This document shows, piece after piece, positions 1 to 10,014 of a stretch of DNA of 64,000 bases. Position numbers and translations under genes: made by a program. The notes beneath the pieces are model-generated. The model saw only the letters and a program-made list of their open reading frames with translations, did not search any database and was not told the origin of the DNA. Source of the DNA: Heterodera schachtii (taxonomy: Eukaryota; Nematoda; Chromadorea; Rhabditida; Heteroderidae); the NCBI GenBank assembly GCA_023374025.1, contig SIJG01000096.1, positions 261,822 to 325,821 on the forward strand, written 5' to 3'. The stretch's first letter is position 1, and the number at the start of each line of letters is the position of its first letter.

Positions 1-10
1 GGAGGAGGAG

Positions 11-391
11 GTGGAGGAGGAGGGGGAGGAAGCGGAGGAGGAAATGGTGGAGGAGGAGGGGGAGGAAGCGGAGGAGGAAGCGGAAGAGGCGGAGACGAAG
101 GAGGAAGCGGAGGGGGAGGAAGCGGAGCAGAAAATGGTGGGGGGCGAGACGGTGGAGGAGGGGGAGGAAGCGGAGGGAGTGGAGCGGGAGGAGGAGGAAG
201 AGAAAAGGGTGGAGAACAAAATGGAGGAGACGGAAACGGAGCGGACCGAGGAGGAGGAAGCGAAGCGCAAACGGAGGAAGAAGGCAAGAGGAGGAACCGA
301 TGGAGAGCAAAACGGTGGAGGCAAATCAGAGGAGAAGGAGGAGAGGGAGGAAAAGAACGAGCAGTGTTTAACGAAGCGGCGGTTGGGGTGA
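11..391 (+). other. Glu-rich purine tract, possible exon cut by the left edge
   Basis: A GA-rich stretch (repeats of GGAGGAGGAAG type) is open from the window edge to a stop at 389-391. It would encode a Glu/Lys/Arg-rich low-complexity chain ending in ...EEKNEQCLTKRRLG. The repeats become less regular towards the 3' end and the last 40 residues are more mixed, which fits a genuine acidic C-terminal exon. No domain is visible and no start can be chosen, because the reading frame is open at the left edge. It could equally be a purine microsatellite. Confidence 0.3.
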
Positions 392-476
392 ATTGGACAT
401 TCTCCCGTCGTTAGAGGAAATTTTTAAGAAAAATGGTACAATAGGGTTACGTATTTTTATTTTTTTTTGCAAAGAT

Positions 477-721
477 TTTTTTCTTATGGAATCGGCAATA
501 CGAAATCAGCAAGCCGATTTCGGCCTGCCGATTTCGGCCTGCCGATTCGGCTTGCCGATTTCGGCTTGCCGATTTCGGCCTGCCGATTTCGGCTTGCCGA
601 TTTTGGCTTGCCGATTTCGGCTTGCCGATTTCGGCTTGCCGACTTCGGCAGGCCGAATCGGCAGGCCGAAATCGGCTTGCTGATTTCGTACTGCCGATTC
701 CATAAGGAAAAAATTTTTTGA
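477..721. repeat. Foldback repeat with GCCGATTTCGGCTT-type tandem units
   Basis: The two ends are inverted copies: TCTTATGGAATCGGCA on the left and TGCCGATTCCATAAGG on the right, followed inward by CGAAATCAGCAAGCCG and its complement. Between them run about ten units of roughly 14 bases built on GCCGATTTCGGCYT. Apparent coding frames on both strands here are by-products of the tandem unit. No target-site duplication was found. 722-1076 is AT-rich and shows nothing else. Confidence 0.75.
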
Positions 722-1076
722 AATGAAATTGAAAATAGTCTTACTAAGGATTACTAATAATAAATTTAAGTTTTTTTTTTTACTAGGCGTCAAAAAAAAC
801 AATCAAGCGGAAAGAACAACGAAAAAAGCAAAAACAAAAACAACAAAATATTCAAATTTGTCTCTAATATTATTTTATTTATTTGTCATGAATTTATTTA
901 TGCTTAATCAAATATAATTTTTGTTCTTAATTTTATTAAACTTTAGCTTTAAAAATTAGAAAAAAAAACTTTCTTTTCCAAACTGTTCCCTCGACTTTCA
1001 GAATTAATTTATTACAAAAAAATTACGATTATTAGAAAAAGGATCCGTCCTTACACTGTCTGTCATCCACGGTCAT

Positions 1077-1468
1077 TCAATCACTCAGTTTCATTCTTTC
1101 GAGCTCGAACGCCATGCTGAAACTCGTCGGGCCGCACACGAATTTTTGGCCCGGGACCAGCGTGTCCATCGGCTCCTCATCGAGGGGTTCCATTTTCATG
1201 CCGGCCAAAATGTGCAGATGATGGTTTTCGCGCTCGAGAGTCGCGACCTTTTCCTCCAAGCTTTTGACTTTGGAGAGGAGACGCTAAAATAAAATAATTT
1301 AAATTATAAGAGAAAATTCAATATTTAAATAAATTATTAAATAATTTAAAAATAAAAAATAAATATTACATTAATAATATGGGTCGCTGGGTTGGGGGGG
1401 CATTTCGGCTTGCGGATGATGGGGCGTAATAATTTTTTAAATTGTTTTGGCATATTTTTCACGCGCAT
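1077..1468 (-). CDS. Small basic/coiled-coil protein, two exons, unknown function
   Basis: Exon 1 is 1468-1370 (ATG at 1468). Exon 2 is 1283-1077, ending in a stop. The intron has gtaata and ttttag borders and joins in phase 0, giving about 101 residues. The N-terminal part is basic (MRVKNMPKQFKKLLRPIIRK). Exon 2 starts with a heptad-like stretch (RLLSKVKSLEEKVATLE) of leucine-zipper character, then an acidic tail. A basic stretch followed by a zipper recalls a bZIP protein, but the canonical basic-region signature is absent, so this is only a resemblance. Exon 2 is clearly richer in GC than the flanks, which supports coding. Confidence 0.45.
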
Positions 1469-2067
1469 TAATTTACTTAAATAAAAATAAATTAAAACAA
1501 ACAAATGAAATAGGAATAACAAAAAAAAATGGTCTCTTGAATCGAGAATGGCACAACATTGCAGAAGGGCGGCCGGGCGTTCCTCCCGCGACGATGGCAC
1601 AACATTCCGAAGGGGGCGTTTCTCGGCACATATGGTGGCGGGCGGCATTACACTTTGAACTTTCACGCCTTTTACCGTTCACACAATGATTGATTACAAA
1701 TATTTGCTCTCGAATACAATGAAGTTGGCACTTTTTGTCGAAAGGCGGCCGAGATAAAGCGTACAAAAATGTAATTCGGATTAAAAGGTTAATTCAATTG
1801 GATGATTGATTATTTATTTAATGTTTCAATTTTTTTTCTTTTTATCATACCGACATTTTGAAAATATTTTACAATTTAAACTAAAATATGATTAAGTGAT
1901 TGATCACATTTGAATATTTTTCTTTAAAGTTACCGACAATTTTAAAATTTACAATTCAAATTAAAATGATTGATTACCATATGCTATAATTATTTCTTTG
2001 AATTTTCCGACACGAATTTTTTCAATTATTTATCGGACTAAAATACAAAGGATGGCATTTCATCAGA
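1469..2067. other. Intergenic, short GC-rich patch at 1530-1770
   Basis: The sequence is AT-rich apart from a GC-rich patch that contains the word ATGGCACAACATT twice (about 1548 and 1594), each followed by an AAGGG-type tail. Similar CGCAACATTCCC words recur near 15.8 kb. No convincing gene is seen. Confidence 0.3.
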
Positions 2068-2935
2068 TTAGCATTCCAACACGAAATGGCTACTCATAAT
2101 GGAAAATGTATCATCAAATCGAATATGATAAACAATCGTGACTCGTCCAACCACTCTTTTCAGATGTCCATTGAAAAAATTGTAAATTTCTTTGTCATCC
2201 GAGCGGACTTGGGGGTGAATCCCTTTGCTGGCCATGACACGTGCAGGCAGACTAAGGGACTTGGGCAAATGAATCGGATGATGCCCTCCCACGCATATTC
2301 GTTTTTGCATGGTGAATGGGTTTGGTGACTCCAGGATGAACTCAAATAATTGCTCCAAAAGTGGACGAATGAAAATGTACTAAAATAAGTTTTAAACAAA
2401 AATTAAAAAAATAAATATTACGTTCAGAATGGGAACGGTAATCGCAACGTTATTCACCAACATTGCAGCTTCATTTCCCCCATAGCACAAATACAGTAGG
2501 ATTTCTTTTCGGAATTCGTCCTTCGTCAATCCATTTTCTTCGCGAAGTGAACTGAAGTCCAAATTGTCTCCCTCAAATTCCAATTTTCTTGCCCTGCTAG
2601 CCATGTTATACTTTTTCACAATTTCGCTCTTAATTTTAAATGAGAATGAATACTTAAAATAAAACAAAATAAAAATTACAATTGCTTTTTTAGCTTTTGC
2701 GTGTGCATTTTTTCGTTCCATTGCGTAAAACTTCAAATTTCCAATTAATTGCGCTGATCGTTGATTGTGGTCCTAAATAACAAAAAAAATGTTTAAATTC
2801 ATTTAGTACCATGTGATTACCGCCGTTTGAGTTAAACAGGCGCATAAGTGGGATGCACATGATCTGCTCCAAAAGCAGCTCAGTTGGGAGTGGTCTTGAA
2901 AATTTGGGTGTTTTGGAGTTAATTCGACTCTCCAT
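2068..2935 (-). CDS. Unknown spliced protein, about 262 residues
   Basis: Three exons join in phase 0: 2935-2810 (donor ATG|gtacta), 2772-2422 (donor AAC|gtaata) and 2379-2068 (stop at 2068). The middle exon contains an in-frame 27-base stretch with gt...ag ends that may or may not be spliced. The predicted chain has Lys/Arg-rich and hydrophobic helical segments (ELLLEQIMCIPLMRLF, IRPLLEQLFEFILES) and no signal peptide. I do not recognise a family. The reading frame is open upstream of ATG 2935, so another 5' exon is possible. It lies about 740 bp left of the Maverick polymerase and on the opposite strand. It might be host DNA or an unknown element gene. Confidence 0.5.
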
Positions 2936-3672
2936 TTTATCGAGAATTTTTGTAAAATGAATCCGACTTTCAGGCGGAATCTCAATTTTTCAAGTATTAG
3001 TTGTGCAAGCACGCAGGGATCTCAAGTCGAAAAGGGGCGTGGTCAATTACCAATAACCGGAAAACTCTATCAATTCAAACACCCGCCCGATTCGGTAAAT
3101 CATTTTGAAAATTTTTATCAATTTTGTCACGCCTCTCTTTTTTCTGTTCCATCTCTCCTCCTTCTCACATTTGTCGAAAAATTTTTTTTTAAATTTGCTG
3201 TTAACCAGGGCGGTTGCTTTAATTTTACACAAAGCTCCGTTTATCCTGGCAGCAAATGTAATTTGCCTTTTAGAACTTGAGGTTTCCGCTCTTTACATGA
3301 CTAATTTTCCGAGCTGTTTAGGTGCCCTGTCGTCTTGTGCTTCATGGGTGGCAGTGTGCTGCTCTTCAGGCCAAGATTGGTTTAAAATGTTTACCAATTT
3401 AAAAACGCTGACAAATTACATTAACATTTATTTATACATTGTTAAAATTTTGCCTACCCAAATAAATATTACCGTACCCGTACCCCATACCGCCATCGCT
3501 TATTACCATATACCCGAGCGTTCCGACAGCTCACCTCTTTATTTCTTATCGATTTTTTACCCTTACCATATCGATCTTAATATGCTTTCCCCCCTATATA
3601 TGCACATTTTTTTTGCTATTTTATCATTTATAACCTCATTTCATCTCTCTCCTATTACTAGATAAAAATTTA
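2936..3672. other. Region left of the Maverick polymerase, no clear gene
   Basis: The region is AT-rich with pyrimidine-rich patches (3480-3660) just before the polymerase start. One possible short exon follows an ag at about 3208, but it cannot be connected to anything. No terminal inverted repeat matching the right side of the Maverick remnant could be found by eye. Confidence 0.3.
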
Positions 3673-6572
3673 ATGGAAAACCGTCCCCCTAAACGACCAT
3701 TTCCATTTTCTATCAATGACATTCTCGGCAAACCTCAACCCAAAAAATTGCGTCACGGATTCATGATTAATCAACTGCTGGGCCTTGCTCAACAGGAGGG
3801 TGAAGGTGCTGCTGAGACAACGTCGTCCAAAAAACTGCCATCCGAATACGTGGAAAAGATGGAGTGCAACGTGGAGCATGTGGCCAAGTTCCATTTCACC
3901 AAAGTGAAGTCGAAATTTCTCGTCAGAGATGTGCCTGCTGACCCCGAGACACTACTTGCGGCCATTTTCCAGCATTGTATTGATGAAGCAACAAAGGACA
4001 GCAGGGAAAAGGGGTGCGAACCATCACATCTCGGATGTATGATCAGCAGCCCGTTGTTGGATGGTGGTGACATACCAATTCCGCTGCGACAAATCACCGA
4101 CAACACCATCAATACCATCTTGAATCAGTTCATCAAGGTGGCGCAAAGTAAAAAGCAGCAAAATGTGACTTTGTGGGGCGAGCCTTTCACCATTGCCATA
4201 ACAACGGTTGATCGCAGCGGACTTCCCATGAAGCGACACATCAAAGGGGGCGCCAGACGCCGTTTGGCACCCGTCAATCACCAAGTTCATGAGAAATGCT
4301 TGATCAAGGTGGTGCTTCAAGCTTTCTTTAGCATATGAACAACTTGTAAATTTAAGATTAACAGCCAAAACGCTGGCAAAAGCAACAATTATTGTTTGTT
4401 TTATGCACTCCAAGCAACAATGGTATCAAAGACGCGCGGATGGCCAAGCTGGAAATTTTTTCGCTACATAAACGATCAATTTGGGCAACGGGGAATGTTT
4501 CACCAAGAAACGGTTCAATTGATGCGCCAAATCTCTGCACCTTTTGACTTGGAGGCGTACGATGCCGACACTTATGTACCGCTTGTAATCAACCACTGGA
4601 ACAACGCGCAACAGCGGCATCGCTTTGCCGTTTTCATATTTGGGACAACCGGCCACTACAAACCGCTCTACAAATATATTGACAACATTTACGACACACC
4701 ATTGGTTCTATATTTTAACAACACTCATTTTGACGGTGTGCACTTCATCAGCGGACTTTTTGGTGGAAAAAAGTATTGCCTTGAGTGCGAGAAGCCTTAT
4801 AAAAAGCCGTCGGAACACAACAGCAGCTGCAAGTCGCATTGCCTCATGTGTTCTCGTGTTGGCCCTGCGTTCCCGTGTCCACCGGAGCCTGACTTCTTCC
4901 GAAATTGCAAAGGATGCTACAAAAACTTCAACAATGTGGGATGCTACAATCACCATCTTCAGTCCAACTACTGCCTGCGGTCAAAGAAGTGCAAAGACTG
5001 CGGAGTGATTTGGAATGTTACCGACAACAACAGACGGGGGCGAAAGGGACATGTTTGCGGAGAAAAATTCTGTCAACTCTGCAACAACTTCCACAGCACA
5101 GAGCGTGGCTGCTTCATTGCACCACTTGAGCCTAAGGATGAGATGGACGCTTATCGCTTCGTTGCATTTGACCTCGAGACGATGCAACACCTCCCTGCTG
5201 ACCCTCATCTACCTGAACGACGCAACCACGAGCCAAACTTCATTGCAGCAAAAGTGTCGTGCCCCGCTTGCATTGAAAATGGCAGATGGAAGCAAGGAAC
5301 TGCTGGGTGCTGGGTATGCGGACCACACCGAAGCGTTGCCTTCTGTCAACGACCATTTACCGACACATCGGTTGACAAGCAAGTGGTCACCGACAACCCC
5401 ATGCAAGCATTTGTTGGTTGGCTGATCAACGACTTGCCGATCAAGGCCAACACCTTCGCCTATTCACATTTTGGTGGCCGTTTCGACATGGTCATCACAT
5501 TCCGAGAGCTGTTCCGTCGCGGCTATAACCCCGAGATGATAAGACGGGTCAGTCTATCTTTACCTATATCTTTATTCTGATAAACGAATTAAGGGCAATA
5601 AAATGTACGAAATGAAGCTGAGGGCGCAGAAGAACAAACACCCCAACATTGTCTTCCGAGATTCGTTCAATTTGATGCCCTGTGCGCTCGGTCAGCTGGT
5701 CCCCGCCTACGGCTTGGACGTCGAGGAGAAGCCATTCTTCCCGCATATGGTCAACCGCCCGGACAACTATGGCCGCGAAATTTTTCCGACCCCCGACGAC
5801 TACCTCGCCCATGGAATGATGCCGGAAAAGAGACGACAATTTGACAACTGGTACGAACAACATCGGAGTGAACCATTTTTTCTGGATGAGGCATTGGCCA
5901 GCTACTGCACCAACGACGTGGAGATCTTAATGGCAGCGCTGGTGGCATTTCGGCGGGAATTTTTGGAAATCACAAGACGACAAGCACCTGTGGACAGCCG
6001 TGAAAAGCACAACGGAATTGATGTTCTGAAGCAGTGCATGACAATCGCCAGCGCCTGCATGAAGCACTTCAGGACAAATCATCTTCCTGCTGATCATTTG
6101 GCCATCGTACCGGAAAGAGGCTACGACAACGCCCAAAACCAGTCGCTGTTGGCCCTCCGCTTCTTCAAGTGGTACGCAGAGAAGCACGGAGTGGAGCTGC
6201 AGACTGCCCACTCGGCAGGCGGAGAGAAGAGGGTGGGCAACTACTCTCTGGATGCTTGGATCGACGCAGAGAAGAGGGCCATTGAAGTGAACGGTAATTT
6301 TTACAAATTTTTAAATGACAGCAAAAATTTGTGTAGGCTGTGTGTGGCATGGATGCACCAAGTGCTTCCCGGATGACAACATGCTTCTGCCCAATGGAAA
6401 ATCGGCTGGAGAAGTGCGGGAGCGAGACGCGAAACGACTGGAATTTTTGCGAAATCAAGTGGGCGTTGTGGACGTCTACTGGGAATGCGAGATCGAGCGA
6501 ATGCTGGCGTCAGACCCGGAGATGCGACATGCCTTTGCAGGCTACGTGGAATGGAAAGCCATTTTTATTTAG
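3673..6572 (+). pseudogene. Protein-primed DNA polymerase B, N-terminal/exonuclease part only
   Basis: There are four exons: 3673-4308, 4357-5547, 5594-6293 and 6337-6572. The three introns (48, 46 and 43 bp) have gt/ag borders and restore one frame. The chain is about 920 residues. A Cys-rich zinc-finger-like block lies at about 4770-5075. The 3'-5' exonuclease motifs are intact: Exo I (FDLET, ~5168), Exo II (HFGGRFDMV, ~5467) and Exo III (YCTNDVEIL, ~5902). Downstream hallmarks such as PDNYG and the cysteine motif HGCTKCFPDD are also present. The polymerase domain is absent: there is no SLYP-type motif A and no DTDS motif C. Translation stops at 6570-6572, overlapping the stop of the convergent gene. 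The remnant could in principle proofread but not synthesise DNA. The family assignment is very secure; the truncation is seen directly. Confidence 0.9.
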
Positions 6573-7042
6573 TAAAGTCCAAATGCGTCTGAACGAATAC
6601 GTTTGGTTCCTGGTTTGCTGATTGTCCGTCCAATTATGGTCTGATGGCTTGGTGCATGAGATTTCTTTCTTTTTAAACTCTTTCTTCGGCCACTGCCAAA
6701 CTGTTTTGGCAGGCCGCCCTTCTCCAGCACCGTATCAATTCCTTTCTTTCCCTCGCTGACAAATGCCTCCTTAAACGGCACTCCCTCGTTTCCCACTCTC
6801 TCCAACACTCGCTGCCCCGTGCTCAGTGCCTCCGATCCTACTGTAGTGCCAACACGACGAAGAATGGGAAGGAAAAAGCGCCAAAGTCCGCGAAACACAC
6901 CACCTACCCCCGCGCCTCTTTGTCCATACCCTCGTTGGAAGGGACTGGACCCTCTGAAGTAATCCTCGCTTTCTATTCCACTTCCGTATTGCATGTATTC
7001 ATCATATCCGATAATGCTTGGATCGAACACAATATGAACCAT
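6569..7042 (-). CDS. Maverick pX-like small protein
   Basis: An uninterrupted frame of 157 residues starts at ATG 7042. It has a Gly/Arg-rich segment (FQRGYGQRGAGVGGVFRGL), a hydrophobic helix (LWRFFLPILRRVG), a conserved-looking VLERVGNEGVPFKEAF stretch and a very basic C-terminus (RRKSLKRKK). This layout is typical of the small minor-capsid/core-like protein encoded next to the capsid genes in Maverick elements. Its stop codon overlaps that of the truncated polymerase, which marks the deletion junction. No break is visible, so it may still be coding-competent, although its partners are lost. Confidence 0.75.
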   Translation of the reverse strand: MVHIVFDPSIIGYDEYMQYGSGIESEDYFRGSSPFQRGYGQRGAGVGGVFRGLWRFFLPILRRVGTTVGSEALSTGQRVLERVGNEGVPFKEAFVSEGKKGIDTVLEKGGLPKQFGSGRRKSLKRKKSHAPSHQTIIGRTISKPGTKRIRSDAFGLY

Positions 7043-7087
7043 TTTATTTGCGTAAAATGAGTGAATGAATACAAAAATGAGTGGGTA

Positions 7088-8802
7088 TTAAAAATTTATC
7101 ACTTTCTTAAATATTAATACCGCCATGGTCGTGCCATAGGCGAATGGCACCAGTCGTCCCTTGTCCATCGTGCGCAGCTCAATTTCAATTTCGTTGATCT
7201 CCCGTGGCAGCACTCGAGCGTATATTGGCGAATCATAAATCTTCTCATTGTAGTCACCGGGTGTGGCACCGCTCACCGACACCACGCGAAGCAGCGAACT
7301 CAGCGAATTACCAACAATCATGTTCTCGGTCAGTCCTTTTGAGTAGACTGCAAAACTTGAGAAGCCACCCCGTAAGTCACAGCCATATTTTGACACTTCT
7401 TGAGGCCCAACGTGTTGGGGGTTTTCAAATCCAAGCACATAGCCAAGCTGAGGTGAGAATGACAAGTGGCTTATGAGTGGACTTTTAAGCACCACCTTGA
7501 ATCGCTCAAAGTCATCAAGGTATTGTATTTCTACATCATCGACAATGTTTTTGAAAGGATCATATGGCCACTCGGACTCTTTGTCATCGTCGTCGGGAAA
7601 CTCGTCTCCGGCAGCTAAACCGCCAAAAAACCTATCATCCACATCCAAAATTCTCTTCGATTCCTTTTTGTTTGGGGCTTCGACTGATCGTTTCACATCA
7701 TTTGCTGGACCCTTTGGTGGTGGTGATGGTGTCGGAATTGAAGGCGGAATAGGCTTAATAGGAGGTGGCGTTGGTTTCGGTGTTTTGGGTATAGGTCCAA
7801 TCTGAGAAGTTAAATTTGAAATAGATGTTGTAGATACGGTAGTTGGTACAGTGGGCTTTTTTGCGGCGTTTGGCTCCTTTGGTTTAGCTGCCATAGGTGA
7901 TGGTATTTTAGGGGTATTCTGTGGCTTGGTCGATGAAGCAGGCGTTGGAATAGTTGATTTAGATGATGGAGTGGGCGTTGGAGTTGGTTCCGGCCCAGCC
8001 GCTGTTTGGACGGAGAAGGTTTCGGGACCAATGGAACTTGCTTAATGGGTGGAATGGAAGCTGCAGCCGGGGTTGTTTTGGTTATCGCAGGTGTCACAAT
8101 TGGCTTTGGGGGCGGTGCTGTAGCAGATTTTGGAGCTGTCTGTTTCACTGCTGTGACTGCCTTTGACGCTTCAGTAGAAGGATGTGAAGGGGGAGCAAGA
8201 GATGGAGTAGGCGGTATCGGTTGCTTAGCGGCAGGAGGAGGTGCTGTTTCTTTGACCTTTTCTGCTTCTTTCTCTGTCTCATCGAATCTGGGGTGAGACT
8301 GAGGCTGCTGCTGCTGTTGTTGCTCATCTGTCTCATCATACCTCGGGGGCGAGGGCAGTGAAGAGAGATCACCAATTGTTGATCTCTTAAGACGCTTTGC
8401 ATGTGGAGGCGAGCCGATCACTACCGGTTTATCGAAGTAGCCTTCTTCATGCGCAAGCGGCTTAAGTTTGACTTTTTCTTGACTCTTCAATGTTGCTTGT
8501 AAAAAATCCCTGAGTTGCTCAACTTTTTTATGTGATGCTTGAGGGACAGGTACTCTGATGACACGCTGTCGGTCCTCATCAACGGAATGGAGATTGGTGA
8601 AATGAATGTCTATCCATTGGTCATCCAGCGTACCAATTGTTGAGTGCCAGGAATAGGGATAACTGATACTGTGCAGTCCACACACCCATGACCCACTAAA
8701 ATGCAGAGGTTTTGGAAGACGTACTCTGAATTTGTTCGGTTGATTGTCCGGGTAATCAGTCACATTACTTGGCAAGAACACAAAGAAGCTATTTGATGTC
8801 AT
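7088..8802 (-). pseudogene. Penton-like minor capsid protein of the Maverick, one frameshift
   Basis: The N-terminal half runs from ATG 8802 (MTSNSFFVFLPSNVTDYPDN). It carries the early jelly-roll strands and an aromatic stretch (WVCGLHSISYPYSWH). A long Pro/Thr/Ala-rich linker follows. Near 8005-8015 the Pro-rich frame shifts by one base, after which the linker and the C-terminal half (7894-7088) continue in another frame and end in VPFAYGTTMAVLIFKKV. The product would be one protein of about 570 residues in two halves. Minor capsid (penton) proteins of Mavericks have this beginning and end, though the long linker is unusual. Because the linker is repetitive, a sequencing error could also explain the shift. 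Confidence 0.75.
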
Positions 8803-8850
8803 TATAAAAAGATTTATCCAAATGTAAAAAAATGAACAAACTGAATGCTT

Positions 8851-10014
8851 TTATACAAGCTGAGATTCATCGATCCATTCCCTCTCGGGATAGCCTATGA
8901 ATTTTACTAGCATCTCAATTGATCCATCGGGTTTTCTTCTCTTCTTCAACACTTTCTCTATTCTGTAGCTTGTCTCATCATCCTTGCGTACGCGAGCCAA
9001 CTCCTGCTCATAAAAAGTGCCCCTGAACTTTTCGCCATGATCATCACGAAGTTTGTACCGAATCGGACGCACCGCCTTCAGCACTTGGTCAACTTCAAGA
9101 ATTTCATCGCCGTAATTGGGCAGGTACCCCTTTTCGAACTGCCCCTTCTCCCTGCTCATTCGCACAAAATCGTCTTTACGGAAGCGGGGTGTTTTTTTGA
9201 CAAATGATTGCGAGCCATACATTCGTTTCCACACCTTCTGAGCATTTTGAAAATTGACATCAATTGGGCGCATCCCATGAACACGAGACGGGGCACTGTT
9301 AATTCCCTCAACAATTTGCTGTACAGTATCCACCCAGTTGAGAGTCTGCTTTTCCGCAAAATATCTGTATAGTCGCTGCTTAACATTTCTGATAGCTCGC
9401 TCAGCAACTGAAGCTTTCACTGACGAATGCACAGGCTCGTGTTTCTCAATTTCCTGCTCCTCAAAGAATTCTTTGACCAGTTTGTTTTTGAACTCAGTGC
9501 CTTTGTCGGAGAATATGCGGTGGGGGACCATTGGCATTTGCTCAATCAGCTCCTTGAATGCCTCCAGCATCTCTTCAGCCTTCTTATTTTTCAATGGAAC
9601 GACAAACACACGCTTTGAGAGAACATCAATCGCTACGAGCAGGTATCGGTGGCCACGATTGTGACGAGAAAGCGCTTGAAAATCAGCCAAATCCACTTGG
9701 ACATCGGTCATAAACCCAGCAGCAACAGTTTTGGCTCTCGGAAAGTGCACGCGCCGGGGGCGCATCAATGTGTAGGTGCGGTGCCCATCCAAATAGCTCT
9801 GCACTTCTTCTTTTCGTAAATGTTTAATCTTTTTTCGCGCCTCTTTCCACAGTGCGGTAACGCCTGCAAACGCCGCTGGGGAGGATGGGTCATTGTACAT
9901 TTTGTCAAGAGTGGTGTTGATCAGCTCCATTTTTTCGGGCGAAATTCCTTCTGGATTGCCCGTGCCGTCCGGGTGGTTTTGCTCTGTGATGGTCTCTTTG
10001 GTGGAGCCGTCCAT
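8851..10014 (-). CDS. Maverick retroviral-like integrase with chromodomain
   Basis: The frame of 387 residues is uninterrupted. The rve-type catalytic core carries D108 (VDLADFQ), D170 (FSDKGTEF) and E205 (ASVAERAIRNVKQRL); D170 and E205 are separated by 34 residues, so the DDE triad is complete. The C-terminal ~40 residues form a chromodomain (YRIEKVL ... MLVKFIGYPEREWIDESQL), as in Maverick/Polinton integrases. The enzyme would cut element ends and join them to target DNA; the chromodomain probably steers target choice through histone marks. ATG 10014 overlaps the 3' end of the Pro-rich gene by 94 bases. It is one of the few element genes that looks intact. Confidence 0.92.
   Translation of the reverse strand: MDGSTKETITEQNHPDGTGNPEGISPEKMELINTTLDKMYNDPSSPAAFAGVTALWKEARKKIKHLRKEEVQSYLDGHRTYTLMRPRRVHFPRAKTVAAGFMTDVQVDLADFQALSRHNRGHRYLLVAIDVLSKRVFVVPLKNKKAEEMLEAFKELIEQMPMVPHRIFSDKGTEFKNKLVKEFFEEQEIEKHEPVHSSVKASVAERAIRNVKQRLYRYFAEKQTLNWVDTVQQIVEGINSAPSRVHGMRPIDVNFQNAQKVWKRMYGSQSFVKKTPRFRKDDFVRMSREKGQFEKGYLPNYGDEILEVDQVLKAVRPIRYKLRDDHGEKFRGTFYEQELARVRKDDETSYRIEKVLKKRRKPDGSIEMLVKFIGYPEREWIDESQLV

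Noticed and set aside
490..700. CRISPR-like array
   Set aside because: The units are contiguous and partly palindromic with no unique spacers, and the sequence is eukaryotic.
393..802. Several overlapping open frames on both strands
   Set aside because: They are translations of the GCCGATTTCGGCYT tandem array; the repeat period keeps all frames open.
7088..7894. Separate gene starting at the Met in the Pro-rich linker
   Set aside because: The upstream Pro/Thr-rich codons continue in the same frame before this Met, and the chain completes the penton-like protein begun at 8802.
9338..9664. Plus-strand frames across the integrase
   Set aside because: They are shadows of the strongly conserved integrase on the minus strand.
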